Shown: positions 17,774 through 25,154 of the stretch, piece after piece
Position numbering within the stretch: the stretch's first letter is position 1
Layout of the letters: each line of letters starts with the position of its first letter
Source: Halobacteriales archaeon QS_4_69_34
GTDB lineage: Archaea > Halobacteriota > Halobacteria > Halobacteriales > Halococcaceae
NCBI GenBank assembly: GCA_003021045.1
Contig: PXRN01000014.1
Coordinates: 1 to 64,000 of the forward strand
Direction: 5' to 3'
Length of the DNA: 64,000 nucleotides
Translations under genes and position numbers: made by a program
The notes under the pieces: generated by a model
What the model was told of the DNA's origin: nothing
Database searches by the model: none
What the model saw: the letters and a program-made list of their open reading frames with translations, nothing else

Positions 17774-18640
17774 CTACTGGGGGTACTCCGCGACGCTCTC
17801 GTGTGCCCAGATCAGGTCGAAGTAGCGCTTCAGCCCCGCGACGAACGAGCCGTTCTCGGTGATGGCCGCTTGGCGCATCGCGTCGGGCACGTCGTTCTCC
17901 TCAACGAGGATGATCGCCCGGCCCGAATCGTAGGCCGTGCTCGGGTCGGCGACCGTGCCTCGCCACGGGAGCTTCTCCGTGCTGAAGCGGACCCCCACCT
18001 CGGGATACTCCCCGGCGAGTCGCTCGACGATCGCGGACTGGATGGCGTGTTTCTCCGCGGCGCTCCGGTTGCCGGCCGGGACGTACTCGGGGTGGAGCAT
18101 GAGCACGTCGACGTCGATCCCTCGCTCTATGGCGTCGGCGAGCGCCGGTTCGACGGCCTCGAAGTACTCGAAGCTCGTGGTGATGACGACGACCCGTTCG
18201 TCGGCCTCGCGGTAGAGTCGCAGCGTTTCGGCCTCGCTGGGCTCGCCGACGTCCACGACGTGAAAGAGCTCCTCGGCGGGCGCGACGTCCTCGCCCGCGC
18301 GCTCGTAGCGGGGACCGAACTCCGCGAGGAACTCCTCGCGGACGGCCTCGATGGCCCGCTCGAACCCCTCGTACTTCCGGCGACGATTCTCGACCGCTCG
18401 TTCGAGGATGGCTTCCGGCGAGCGGGGCTGGTAGCGCTTGGGCCGGCCGGGGATGACCTTCAGGAAGCCCCGATCGGACAGGGAATCGAGCACGCCGTAG
18501 ACACGGGCCTTCGGGATGCCCGTCGCCTCGGCGAGATTCGGCGCGGTCGTCTGCCCCAGCGAGAGCAGCTCGGCGAGCGCGCGCGCCTCGTACTCGGTGA
18601 GGCCGAGCCGGTCGAACGTCCCCGTCGGATCGGCGGTCAT
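17774..18640 (-). CDS. TrmB family transcriptional regulator
   Basis: A 288-residue regulator. An N-terminal winged helix (about residues 10-75, containing LTEYEARALAELLSLG, TAPNLAEATGIPKARVYGVL and KVIPGRPKRYQP) is joined by a helix to a C-terminal TrmB-type phospholipase D-like/sugar-sensing domain (about 105-285). Archaeal TrmB proteins control sugar metabolism genes in response to sugars. The start is the ATG at 18640, which has TTACAA about 25-30 bases upstream; the longer frame is Gly/Pro-rich. A perfect match to the published haloarchaeal TrmB binding pattern lies upstream at 18743-18763, so autoregulation or control of the divergent small gene is likely. Confidence 0.88.
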   Translation of the reverse strand: MTADPTGTFDRLGLTEYEARALAELLSLGQTTAPNLAEATGIPKARVYGVLDSLSDRGFLKVIPGRPKRYQPRSPEAILERAVENRRRKYEGFERAIEAVREEFLAEFGPRYERAGEDVAPAEELFHVVDVGEPSEAETLRLYREADERVVVITTSFEYFEAVEPALADAIERGIDVDVLMLHPEYVPAGNRSAAEKHAIQSAIVERLAGEYPEVGVRFSTEKLPWRGTVADPSTAYDSGRAIILVEENDVPDAMRQAAITENGSFVAGLKRYFDLIWAHESVAEYPQ

Positions 18641-18742
18641 CGGCCCGGCTTCGGCGGCCCCCGCTTGTAAGCCCGCCGGCTCCGGACCGCCGCCCACTCT
18701 CGCCCACGCTGCCGAAAGGTACTTATCCATCGCGGCTTACGG

Positions 18743-18763
18743 GTTACTCGGTGAGCGAGTAAC
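18743..18763. promoter_or_regulatory. putative TrmB operator (7-bp inverted repeat)
   Basis: Perfect inverted repeat GTTACTC, 7 bases, GAGTAAC. It contains TACT, 8 bases, GAGTA, which is the TrmB site pattern reported in Halobacterium (TACT-N7/8-GAGTA, from memory). It ends one base before the ATG of the 40-residue gene at 18765. A TATA-like ACTTATCC (18721-18728) lies before it, so the repeat covers the expected transcription start. That position fits repression of the small gene. Confidence 0.65.
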
Positions 18764-18764
18764 T

Positions 18765-18887
18765 ATGGTGAACGCAGCGCCCGAGCGGGCCGGGGACGAG
18801 GACGAGCACCTCGCGGACCTCGCGGACGGCTGTGGCTGTGCGGAGGTCTGGGAACACCTCTCCGAGCGGCGCGCGCCCGAGGAGTGA
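18765..18887 (+). CDS. 40-residue acidic protein with CGC motif
   Basis: A short acidic protein whose core reads DGCGCAEVWEHLSERR. I recall similar small proteins in other haloarchaea but know no function. Three features support a real gene: a TATA-like box at 18721-18728, a TrmB-type operator directly before the ATG, and the ordered acid/Cys/amphipathic composition rather than Arg/Pro-rich noise. The two Cys could bind metal. It lies divergent from the TrmB regulator. Confidence 0.55.
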   Translation: MVNAAPERAGDEDEHLADLADGCGCAEVWEHLSERRAPEE

Positions 18888-18911
18888 GAGCGGTCGGCAC
18901 GCCACCCGACG

Positions 18912-19530
18912 ATGACCGAGCGTCCTGCTGATGAGAAGTGTCCGAACGTCCTTCCGTTGCTCGACGAGCTCCAGATCATCGCCCGTAACGGGTTGACCTA
19001 CGCGGGCGATCCCCACGACGCCTACGACGAGGAACGGTACGAACGGGTTCTCCACCTCGTGAGCGAGTGGTACGGGAGGAGCCTCGACCTCCCGCCCGCC
19101 GAGGTCCGCGAGCGGCTCACCGCCGAGGAGGTGGGACACGTCACGCCGAAGGTCGGCGCTACCGCGGCCGTCTTCGACGGCGAGGGGCGAGTCCTGGTGA
19201 TGCGGCACCCGAACGACGACGCGTGGCGTCTCCCCCGGCATGAGCGAGTCCGGCGAGGAACCCGAGGAGACGGTCATCCGCGAGACGCGAGAGGAAGTCG
19301 GCGTCGAGGTGGGCGTCGCCGAGCTGGTGGATGCCGACTACTTCGAACCGGCGGCGTACGGCCCGCACGGCGGCGTGACGCTGCTCTACCGGTGCGTTCC
19401 GATAAGCGGTGAGCCCGGGCCGTCGCGCGAGGCGGACGCCGCTCGGTACGCCCGTCTCGAAGACGTCCCGGCCTGGTTCGACGAGCGTCACGAACGATAC
19501 GCACGCATGGCTGGCACGACCCGCTCGTAG
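18912..19530 (+). pseudogene. NUDIX hydrolase split by one-base frameshift
   Basis: The frame starting at 18912 encodes the N-terminal Nudix_N_2-like helical domain (LLDELQIIARNGLTYAGDP) and the first strands (GATAAVFDGEGRVLVM) up to DDAWRLP. The remainder is in the next frame: GMSESGEEPEETVIRETREE, then VG, a complete Nudix box fitting Gx5Ex7REUxEExGU, and a normal C-terminal half. Removing one C from the run of five at 19232-19236 restores one continuous protein of about 205 residues. Such enzymes hydrolyse nucleoside diphosphate derivatives, e.g. ADP-ribose. Either a recent pseudogene or a sequencing error. Confidence 0.75.
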
Positions 19531-19762
19531 CCGCGGGCAGCAGCCGACGGCGCTCTCCGGGTTCTCGGCTTCCGGCGTGACGGCGGCGTCGGCGGACGAC
19601 GGGCGCGACGGAGCCGTCGACCGACCCCTCGACGGCTTTCGGCCGCGGACACGGCCAGCACGTGAATTTCGGGGACGGCCGGCGAGCCGAAGACGGGACG
19701 AACCACGGGCGCGACGCGGTGAACCACGGGCTTTTTGCGCGCGGCGACGAAGGTGTGGCGGG

Positions 19763-20896
19763 ATGCCCGACCGCGAGGAGGTCTGTGTGCTGATCCCCGC
19801 CTTCGAGGAGGCCACCACCATCGGCGAAGTGGTCGCGGCCTTCCGCGAGCGCGGCTTCGCGAACGTCCTCGTGGTCGACGGCCACTCGACCGACGGTACG
19901 CCCGAGATCGCCGCCGAGCACGGCGCGCGCGTGATCGAACAGTCGGGGACGGGCCGGGGCGGCGGCAAGGGCCAGGCGATCCGGGAGGGGGTCGCACGCG
20001 CCGACGCGCCCTACGTGTTGATGCTCGACGGCGACGGGACCTACGACCCGGCCGACGCCGACGCGCTGCTCGAACCGCTGCTCTCGGGCGAGGCCGAGCA
20101 CGTCATCGGGAACCGCTTCCGGGACATGGACGCCGACGCGATGACGCGGTTCAACCGAGTAGGCAACCGACTCATCAACCGAGCGTTCGCCTCGATCCAC
20201 GGTCACGATCTGGTTGATATCCTGAGTGGCTATCGCGCGTTCACCCGCAACTCGTTCGCACGGTGCGATCCCTCGCGGGACGGTTTCGGCATCGAGACCG
20301 AGCTCTCCGTCGAGTGCGTCAAGCGCGACATCGCGACGGCGGTGGTGCCGACGAGCTACCACGCTCGACCGGACGGCTCCGAGACCAACCTCCGACCCGT
20401 GCGGGACGGCGGGCGCATCCTCGTGGCGCTGTACCGGCTGGCGAAGACGAACAATCCCCTCTTTTATTTCGGGAGCGTCGGCACCGTCAGCACCCTGCTG
20501 GGCGCGCTCGTCGCCGCCTACGTGCTCGCCGAGTGGCTCACCGTCGGCGTCTCCCACGAGGTGCTCGCGATCGTCGCGGCCTTCGCGGTACTGTTTGGCG
20601 TCCAGCTGCTGATGTTCGGGGTGCTCTCGGACATGATCGTCGCCATCAACCGCGAGCAGACCCGCCGCTTGGAGCGTCTGGCCGGTCGCTCCGGTCGCCC
20701 GTCCGTCGAACGCACGCCCGACCGTCCCGGGCGCTGGCCCGGCGTCCCCGGCCCGACCCCGGAGGATCCGGTCGACAGGGGAGAGCGAGGCGGGAGCGAC
20801 GCGACCGAGGACCGCCCCGCCGATCGCGGGGACCGATCCGAGGAGCACGAGGCCGTCGATCCCGCGGGCCGGGCGACGGCCAGCGATCCGGACTAG
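19763..20896 (+). CDS. aglJ: AglJ, dolichyl-phosphate hexose transferase of N-glycosylation
   Basis: A 377-residue GT2 enzyme. It has CVLIPAFEEATTIGEVV (residues 8-24), VLVVDGHSTDGTPEIA, the donor site MLDGDGTYDP, and the characteristic IEHGAR-RGGGKG-type region ending in GIETELSVECVKR. Two to three C-terminal membrane helices follow (SVGTVSTLLGALVAAYVLA and VLAIVAAFAVLFGVQLLMF). This layout matches Haloferax AglJ, which puts the first sugar on dolichyl phosphate. The last about 75 residues are a Pro/Arg/Asp-rich tail. The start at 19763 is the ATG next to the first strand; a TTTTT stretch lies about 30 bases upstream. It is separated from aglB by 11 kb. Confidence 0.88.
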   Translation: MPDREEVCVLIPAFEEATTIGEVVAAFRERGFANVLVVDGHSTDGTPEIAAEHGARVIEQSGTGRGGGKGQAIREGVARADAPYVLMLDGDGTYDPADADALLEPLLSGEAEHVIGNRFRDMDADAMTRFNRVGNRLINRAFASIHGHDLVDILSGYRAFTRNSFARCDPSRDGFGIETELSVECVKRDIATAVVPTSYHARPDGSETNLRPVRDGGRILVALYRLAKTNNPLFYFGSVGTVSTLLGALVAAYVLAEWLTVGVSHEVLAIVAAFAVLFGVQLLMFGVLSDMIVAINREQTRRLERLAGRSGRPSVERTPDRPGRWPGVPGPTPEDPVDRGERGGSDATEDRPADRGDRSEEHEAVDPAGRATASDPD

Positions 20897-21210
20897 AGCA
20901 GCGACCGGAGCCGTTCGACGAGCCCGATCGACGCCGACTCGCGGCGCTGCTCGAAGACGGGATGGAGGGCGGTCAGCAGCTCCCGCTCGGAGCCGAAGCG
21001 CTCGCGGTCGGTGCGTTCGAGCGCCGTTGAGAGCGCCATCGCGTGTCCGCCGGCGTCGTAGGCGACGTCGGGATCGTCGAGCGCTCGGAGGACGGTCTCG
21101 GCGTCGGCCGGGAAGGACAGCTCCGCGCGATCGAGGTGCTCGCCGAGCGCGGCGATGCCGAACGCGACGCTCTCGGGGTCGGCGGTGTCGCGTGGCGGCC
21201 GTAGTGCCAT
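20893..21210 (-). CDS. small haloarchaeal protein, possibly DUF5789-like
   Basis: A 105-residue soluble protein starting MALRPPRDTADPESVAFGIA. It has an amphipathic segment AELSFPADAETVLRALDDPD resembling a short four-helix fold and ends in a basic helix. I recall similar small haloarchaeal proteins under DUF5789 but am not certain. No catalytic motif is visible. Its stop overlaps the aglJ stop by three to four bases (convergent). The ATG at 21210 is preferred because the upstream 24 codons are Pro/Gly-rich. Confidence 0.6.
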   Translation of the reverse strand: MALRPPRDTADPESVAFGIAALGEHLDRAELSFPADAETVLRALDDPDVAYDAGGHAMALSTALERTDRERFGSERELLTALHPVFEQRRESASIGLVERLRSLL

Positions 21211-21283
21211 CGTCCCCGGTTGGACCCAGGGGGACAAAAGTCCCGGCGCAACCCCTATCCCCGGTCCGGGCCTTCGAGCCACC

Positions 21284-21493
21284 GTGACCGACTACACCAC
21301 CGTCTCGATCCCCCAGGAACTCGCCGACCGGATCGAGGAAACGATCGAGGGGACGAGCTTCTCGAGCACGAGCGACCTCGTGCGATTCCTGCTGCGGAGC
21401 ATCGTCGTCCAGCACCAGCGCCGCGAGCAGCTCACCGAGGCGGAGTTCGCCGAGATCGCCGCCCAGCTCCGCGATCTGGGCTATCTGGAGTGA
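21284..21493 (+). CDS. ribbon-helix-helix (CopG-like) protein
   Basis: A 69-residue protein starting with GTG. Residues 4-45 form a ribbon-helix-helix: the strand DYTTVSIPQELADRIEETI, a turn (GTSFSST) and the second helix DLVRFLLRSIVVQ. Such proteins are DNA-binding dimers. The last residues, AQLRDLGYLE, carry the same LRxLGY ending as four enzymes in this window. No partner toxin gene is adjacent, so a general regulator is more likely than an antitoxin. It is divergent from the preceding small gene. Confidence 0.72.
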   Translation: MTDYTTVSIPQELADRIEETIEGTSFSSTSDLVRFLLRSIVVQHQRREQLTEAEFAEIAAQLRDLGYLE

Positions 21494-21611
21494 ACAGCGC
21501 GGCTCGGCGGCACGTCCGGGGTCCTCGACGAGCGCTCGGCCCGACGGACGCGCGGACGACGACCGTCCGGCCGTCCGATCGCGCCGTGACCCCGCCAGAG
21601 TGCCGCGAACG

Positions 21612-22019
21612 TCACCCCAGTGACTCGACGGGCGGCTCGACGTCGAGCACGTCGAGGGCGTGGCGGCGTCCGTCCCGGGAGAAGGCCGCCACCGAATCGG
21701 GCTCCCACGGCGGGACTGCGACGAACACCACCGCGTGGAAGTCGTCGCGCTGGGTGAGCTCGAGGTCGCCTCGCGGGTGTGAGACGAATCGACCCTGCGT
21801 CTGGCCGGCCGGCGTCCCGAGGTCGACGCCGAACACCGCGCCCACCGAGCGCCCGGCGTCGGGGAAGTAAAAGTCGGTGAAGACGGGCGTTTCCGGCGGG
21901 AGGTGGGTGTCGAGGTCGCCAGCGGGCGTCGTCGCGAGCGCGATCGATACCCTCGATGGCTCGGCCTCGCGGGCGAATCCACAGAGCGCGTCGATCAGTC
22001 CGCGCGTCGTGTAGACCAC
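21612..22019 (-). CDS. conserved haloarchaeal protein, possibly degenerate JAMM/MPN domain
   Basis: A 135-residue protein starting with GTG at 22019. GTTATCC at 22042-22048 (minus strand) lies about 26 bases upstream, as in a leaderless gene. The body has regular alternation (GLIDALCGFAREAEPSRVSI, then VFTDFYFP, then GAVFGVDLG). The end region FVSHPRGDLELTQRDDFH looks like the JAMM metal site (HxHP...S/TxxD), but the first His is Val. VFVAVPPWE follows. If related, it would be a non-catalytic or altered deubiquitinase-like protein; this is only pattern resemblance. Homologues in haloarchaea are likely but their function is unknown to me. Confidence 0.6.
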   Translation of the reverse strand: MVYTTRGLIDALCGFAREAEPSRVSIALATTPAGDLDTHLPPETPVFTDFYFPDAGRSVGAVFGVDLGTPAGQTQGRFVSHPRGDLELTQRDDFHAVVFVAVPPWEPDSVAAFSRDGRRHALDVLDVEPPVESLG

Positions 22020-22718
22020 GCCCTCGCTTCGCCCGCGACCGGGATAACGCCGTCGGAGCACCCGAGCACAGCCGCGATAGCACGGCCGACCGATCGCTCC
22101 ACCGCCGGCGCGCCGGACCGTGCAGTCGACGAACGGGCGATAGTGGAGATAGCGGGTGGCGAAAAGAGCTGACGGCCAGCGCAGAACCGTGCGGTTGGCG
22201 CACGGCTGCGCGCCGCTCGGTCGGCGCACGACTCCCGTGCGAGGGACGGACGGGGCGAGGTGGGAGGCGAGCACCTCGATGCGAGCGGGGCAGCGACCCG
22301 CGAGCAAAGCGGGAGCCGTAGTGGAATGCGGTGACCCGAGCGGAGCATCGGCCGGGGAGACGTGGGCGGTTGCGATGGCGGCGGCGGTGGGCCTCTCGTA
22401 TGCCGGCACCCGCGCCTCGCCGCGTCGCTCGACTATCGGCGGTCCGAGCGGAACACCGGCTAGAGCTGGTCCTCAGTGCGATCCATACGACTCGCGTGCT
22501 CTTCGCGCTCGGTCGAACCCCACTGTACCGGTGGCTCGGCGCGGTCGAGACGCGAGCGGTCCGATCGGCTGAGAACCGGGTCCGAACGCCGATCGATCGG
22601 GGGCGGCTCGGCGGGGCGACCGAGACGGGGCTACTCGCCAGCGCACCAGAAACGGACGAGCGACCCGCGCATCCACGGCACGGCGTTTAAACCCTCTCCG
22701 GTCCGATACACGGAATCA
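22020..22718. other. 700-base region without a convincing gene
   Basis: All frames here give Arg/Ala/Ser-rich translations without recognisable domains. It holds the promoter of the GTG-start gene to the left, one copy of a dispersed hairpin repeat (22239-22312), and the promoter of the P450 gene (TTTAAA at 22686-22691). The rest, including 22330-22680, I cannot interpret. Confidence 0.6.
22239..22312. repeat. dispersed repeat B, copy 1
   Basis: About 74 bases nearly identical to 60602-60673. It contains the inverted repeats CGAGGTG...CACCTCG and GCGGG...CCCGC, giving two adjacent hairpins. Both copies are in the same orientation and in non-coding DNA. The few differences are substitutions plus one inserted G. 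Confidence 0.75.
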
Positions 22719-24188
22719 ATGAGTTCCGATACCGAGGCGGGAGACGACGATCCCGCCGGCGCGGCCGCCGCGAGCACGGCCGCCAGCACCGGGGCCGTCG
22801 AGTCCGGCAGCGTCCAGCGCGGCGACGCCAGCGCTCGGACGCCGATCGAGGACCTGCCGCTTGCCCCCTATCCGCCGAACCTCGGCCGGCCGGCGCTGCA
22901 CGCCTTCCGGCAGATGCGGGACCCGTTCGCGTTCTTCGAGCGGGCGCTGACGACCGGGGACGTCGTCCGCGTCAACCTGATCGGGACCGGTGACGTCTAC
23001 CAGCTCGGCCACCCCGATCACACCAAACGGGTGCTGCTGACCGAGCGCGAGAAGTTCGACAAGACCGACGACTTCCGGATTGCGTTCGGGGAGGGGCTGT
23101 TGACCGTCGAGGGCGAGGAGTGGGCCCAGCAGCGCGACGTCCTCCAGCCGCTGTTCGCCCGCGACAGCGTGATGGACTACGCCGACGGGATGGTCGAGCA
23201 GATCCGCCGCCGGAGCGAGCGATGGGCGGACGGCGACCGGATCGAGCTCCAGCGCGAGATGACTCACATGACGCTTGACGTACTCTTTGCGACGGTCCTC
23301 GGGCGGGAGCTGGCGCTCGACGGCGACCGGAAGATCCGGGCGGCCGCCGAGCACCTCCACGACTGGTTTCTGCCCACCACCTACTTCCTGCCCGACTGGG
23401 TGCCCACGCCCGCGCGCCGCCGTTTCCGGCGGGCGAAAGCGACCCTCCAGGCGGAGGCCGACCGGCTGCTCGGCGGGAAGGCCGGCGACGCACCCACCGA
23501 CCCCACCGATGCGGAGGACCTCCTCTCGCTTCTGGTGGGTCTGCGGGAGGCGGGGATCGCCGACACCGGCATGCTGAGCGACGAGCGCCTGCGCGACCAG
23601 ATGGTGACGATGATCTTCGCCGGCCACGACACCACGACCACCACACTGACGTTCGCGTTCTGGGCGCTGGCGACCCATCCCGAGGTCCGGGAGCGCTTCC
23701 ACGAGGAGGTCGACCGGCTGGACGGGCCGCCGACGATGGCCGACGTCGAGGACCTCGACGTCACCGACCGCGTGGTGACCGAGACCCTGCGGCTGTTCCC
23801 GCCGGTGTACTCGCTCCCGCGCCAGGCCGCCACGGACGTGGCCTTCGACGGCTACCGCGTCCCGGAGGGCGAGCTGGTCTCGCTGCCGATCCGGCACATC
23901 CAGCGCGACCCGCGCTTTTTCGACGATCCAGAACGGTTCGACCCGGGACGCTGGACCGCGGAGCTCCGCCGGGAGCTCCATGACTTCGCGTACGCACCCT
24001 TCGGCGGCGGGCCGCGTATCTGCATCGGTCGCGAGTTCGCCCTTCTGGAGGCCAAACTCGCGCTCGCCACGATCGGCCGCAACTACGAGCTCTACTGGCT
24101 CGGCGAGCGGAGCGACGAGCCGCCCACCTCCCCCGAGATGACCACGCGGATGGAGTCGGGCAAGGAGTTCCTGATCACCGAGCGGTGA
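22719..24188 (+). CDS. cytochrome P450
   Basis: A 489-residue soluble P450. Landmarks in order: the I-helix oxygen-binding AGHDTTTTT (about residue 300), the ExxR motif ETLR (about 355), and the haem loop FGGGPRICIG (about 427-436) with the Cys thiolate ligand. It lacks an N-terminal membrane anchor and has an acidic, Ala/Ser-rich leader of about 45 residues. The sequence resembles the CYP174/CYP102-side haloarchaeal P450s in general form; the substrate is unknown. TTTAAA at 22686-22691 lies about 28 bases upstream, giving a near-leaderless transcript. No ferredoxin or reductase gene is adjacent. Confidence 0.93.
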   Translation: MSSDTEAGDDDPAGAAAASTAASTGAVESGSVQRGDASARTPIEDLPLAPYPPNLGRPALHAFRQMRDPFAFFERALTTGDVVRVNLIGTGDVYQLGHPDHTKRVLLTEREKFDKTDDFRIAFGEGLLTVEGEEWAQQRDVLQPLFARDSVMDYADGMVEQIRRRSERWADGDRIELQREMTHMTLDVLFATVLGRELALDGDRKIRAAAEHLHDWFLPTTYFLPDWVPTPARRRFRRAKATLQAEADRLLGGKAGDAPTDPTDAEDLLSLLVGLREAGIADTGMLSDERLRDQMVTMIFAGHDTTTTTLTFAFWALATHPEVRERFHEEVDRLDGPPTMADVEDLDVTDRVVTETLRLFPPVYSLPRQAATDVAFDGYRVPEGELVSLPIRHIQRDPRFFDDPERFDPGRWTAELRRELHDFAYAPFGGGPRICIGREFALLEAKLALATIGRNYELYWLGERSDEPPTSPEMTTRMESGKEFLITER

Positions 24189-24362
24189 GTCAGCATCGGT
24201 CGACGCGCTCGAAACGACGTCTTCACTGAACGTGACGTCGGGACGGTCGGGACTGTGGAAGCGTTCCGGGGTGCTCGCTCCGCCGTGCTTTCAGACCGCG
24301 ATTCCTCTAGCAAATCCGTCCGACAGACAGCAGCCGCTCGCGTCAGTGCTCGCACAGCAGTA

Positions 24363-24539
24363 TGGGGTCGGAGGGATTTGAACCCCCGATCGACTGATAT
24401 CTCCGGCGTGCGCCTCGGTTCTCCAGAGGGTCGTCATCGCGGGCGGTGATCAGCCGCCCGCTCGGCATACCAGTTGGAGTTCGTCACCGGGCGCGTGACC
24501 TCTGGAGTCAGTCGCCATGCCTGGCTTGGCCACGACCCC
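24363..24539 (-). tRNA. trnW: tRNA-Trp (anticodon CCA) with 103-base intron
   Basis: Exon 1 is 24539-24502 and exon 2 is 24398-24363. The acceptor stem GGGGTCG pairs with CGACCCC, followed by discriminator A. The D stem is GCCA/TGGC. The anticodon stem ACTGA pairs with TCAGT around the loop CTCCAGA, with CCA at 34-36. The T loop is TTCAAAT. The junctions fold as a bulge-helix-bulge: CTCC pairs with GGAG, flanked by the three-base bulges AGA and ATA, giving cleavage between 37 and 38. TTTAGG lies about 28-34 bases upstream. The genomic CCA tail is absent. Confidence 0.95.
24399..24501 (-). ncRNA. tRNA-Trp intron, box C/D 2'-O-methylation guide
   Basis: The intron contains a C-like box GTGACGA, guide 1, a D'-like CCGA, a C'-like ATGACGA, guide 2, and a D-like CCGA. 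In guide 1, ACTGGTAT pairs with the exon 2 junction so that the fifth base before CCGA faces U39. In guide 2, CTCTGGAG pairs with CTCCAGAG so that the fifth base before CCGA faces C34. Cm34 and Um39 guided by a 103-base pre-tRNA-Trp intron are known from Haloferax volcanii; both D boxes here read CCGA rather than CUGA. Confidence 0.8.
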
Positions 24540-24640
24540 GCGTGCTCGTCTATCGCCAGCGGCCCTAAACCGATTTCGGTTCCGCGAACCGATTCCGGAC
24601 TGTCGTCGGGCTGTACGCTCCGGGAGTCACCCGGGCCCGC

Positions 24641-24865
24641 TCACTCCCGGTCGGTCTCGCTCCAGTCACACTCCTGACACTTCCGGCCCGTGACGAAGGT
24701 CGTGATCGAGGGCATATACCCCACTTCGAGGACGTCGCCGCCGCAGTCGGGACAGTCCCGGTCGGCGTCCTCGATGGGCTCGGCGTCCATCACGTCCGCA
24801 CCCTCGATCAGTTCGGCGAGCGCCGCCGGCGTGACCATCCGCCCCTGCACGACGCGGTTTTCCAT
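24641..24865 (-). CDS. DUF5795-like zinc-ribbon protein
   Basis: A 74-residue protein starting MENRVVQGRMVTPAALAELI. The C-terminal half has two Cys pairs, CPDCGGDVLEVGY and KCQECDWSE, forming a zinc ribbon. This is a conserved small haloarchaeal family (DUF5795 as I recall) of unknown function. TTTAGG about 26 bases upstream on the minus strand supports the ATG at 24865 and a leaderless transcript. It lies just upstream of nothing obvious; tRNA-Trp is about 100 bases to its left on the same strand. Confidence 0.78.
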   Translation of the reverse strand: MENRVVQGRMVTPAALAELIEGADVMDAEPIEDADRDCPDCGGDVLEVGYMPSITTFVTGRKCQECDWSETDRE

Positions 24866-25154
24866 GCCCACACTGGAGGTCGGACGCACCTAAAGGCCCC
24901 GCTCGTATCGACCGCCAGCGTCGTGGGCTCGGGATCGGTCGCCGTCGGTCGGGTCGCCGAACGTCCGGACGGATCTTTCCGGGCTCGCACGGCCGGCGGG
25001 GCCACTGATCGACGGCGTTCCCCCTACTGGATGGACACACCGCGATCGGCGCTGTTCGTGGCAGCGATAGCACGGAGTCGATTCGATCCGCCGTCGGCTG
25101 CCGGACTCGCTCGTGGAGACGACACGGATGCGCGTCCGCTGCGACCTTTCTCTC

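Noticed and set aside
20893-21493. Toxin-antitoxin pair
   Set aside because: The ribbon-helix-helix protein has a small neighbour, but the two are divergent and the neighbour has no RelE, PIN or MazF features.
24363-24539. Elongator tRNA-Met with intron
   Set aside because: Haloarchaeal elongator tRNA-Met also has an intron, but the folded anticodon here is CCA and the 103-base intron guides C34/U39, so it is tRNA-Trp.
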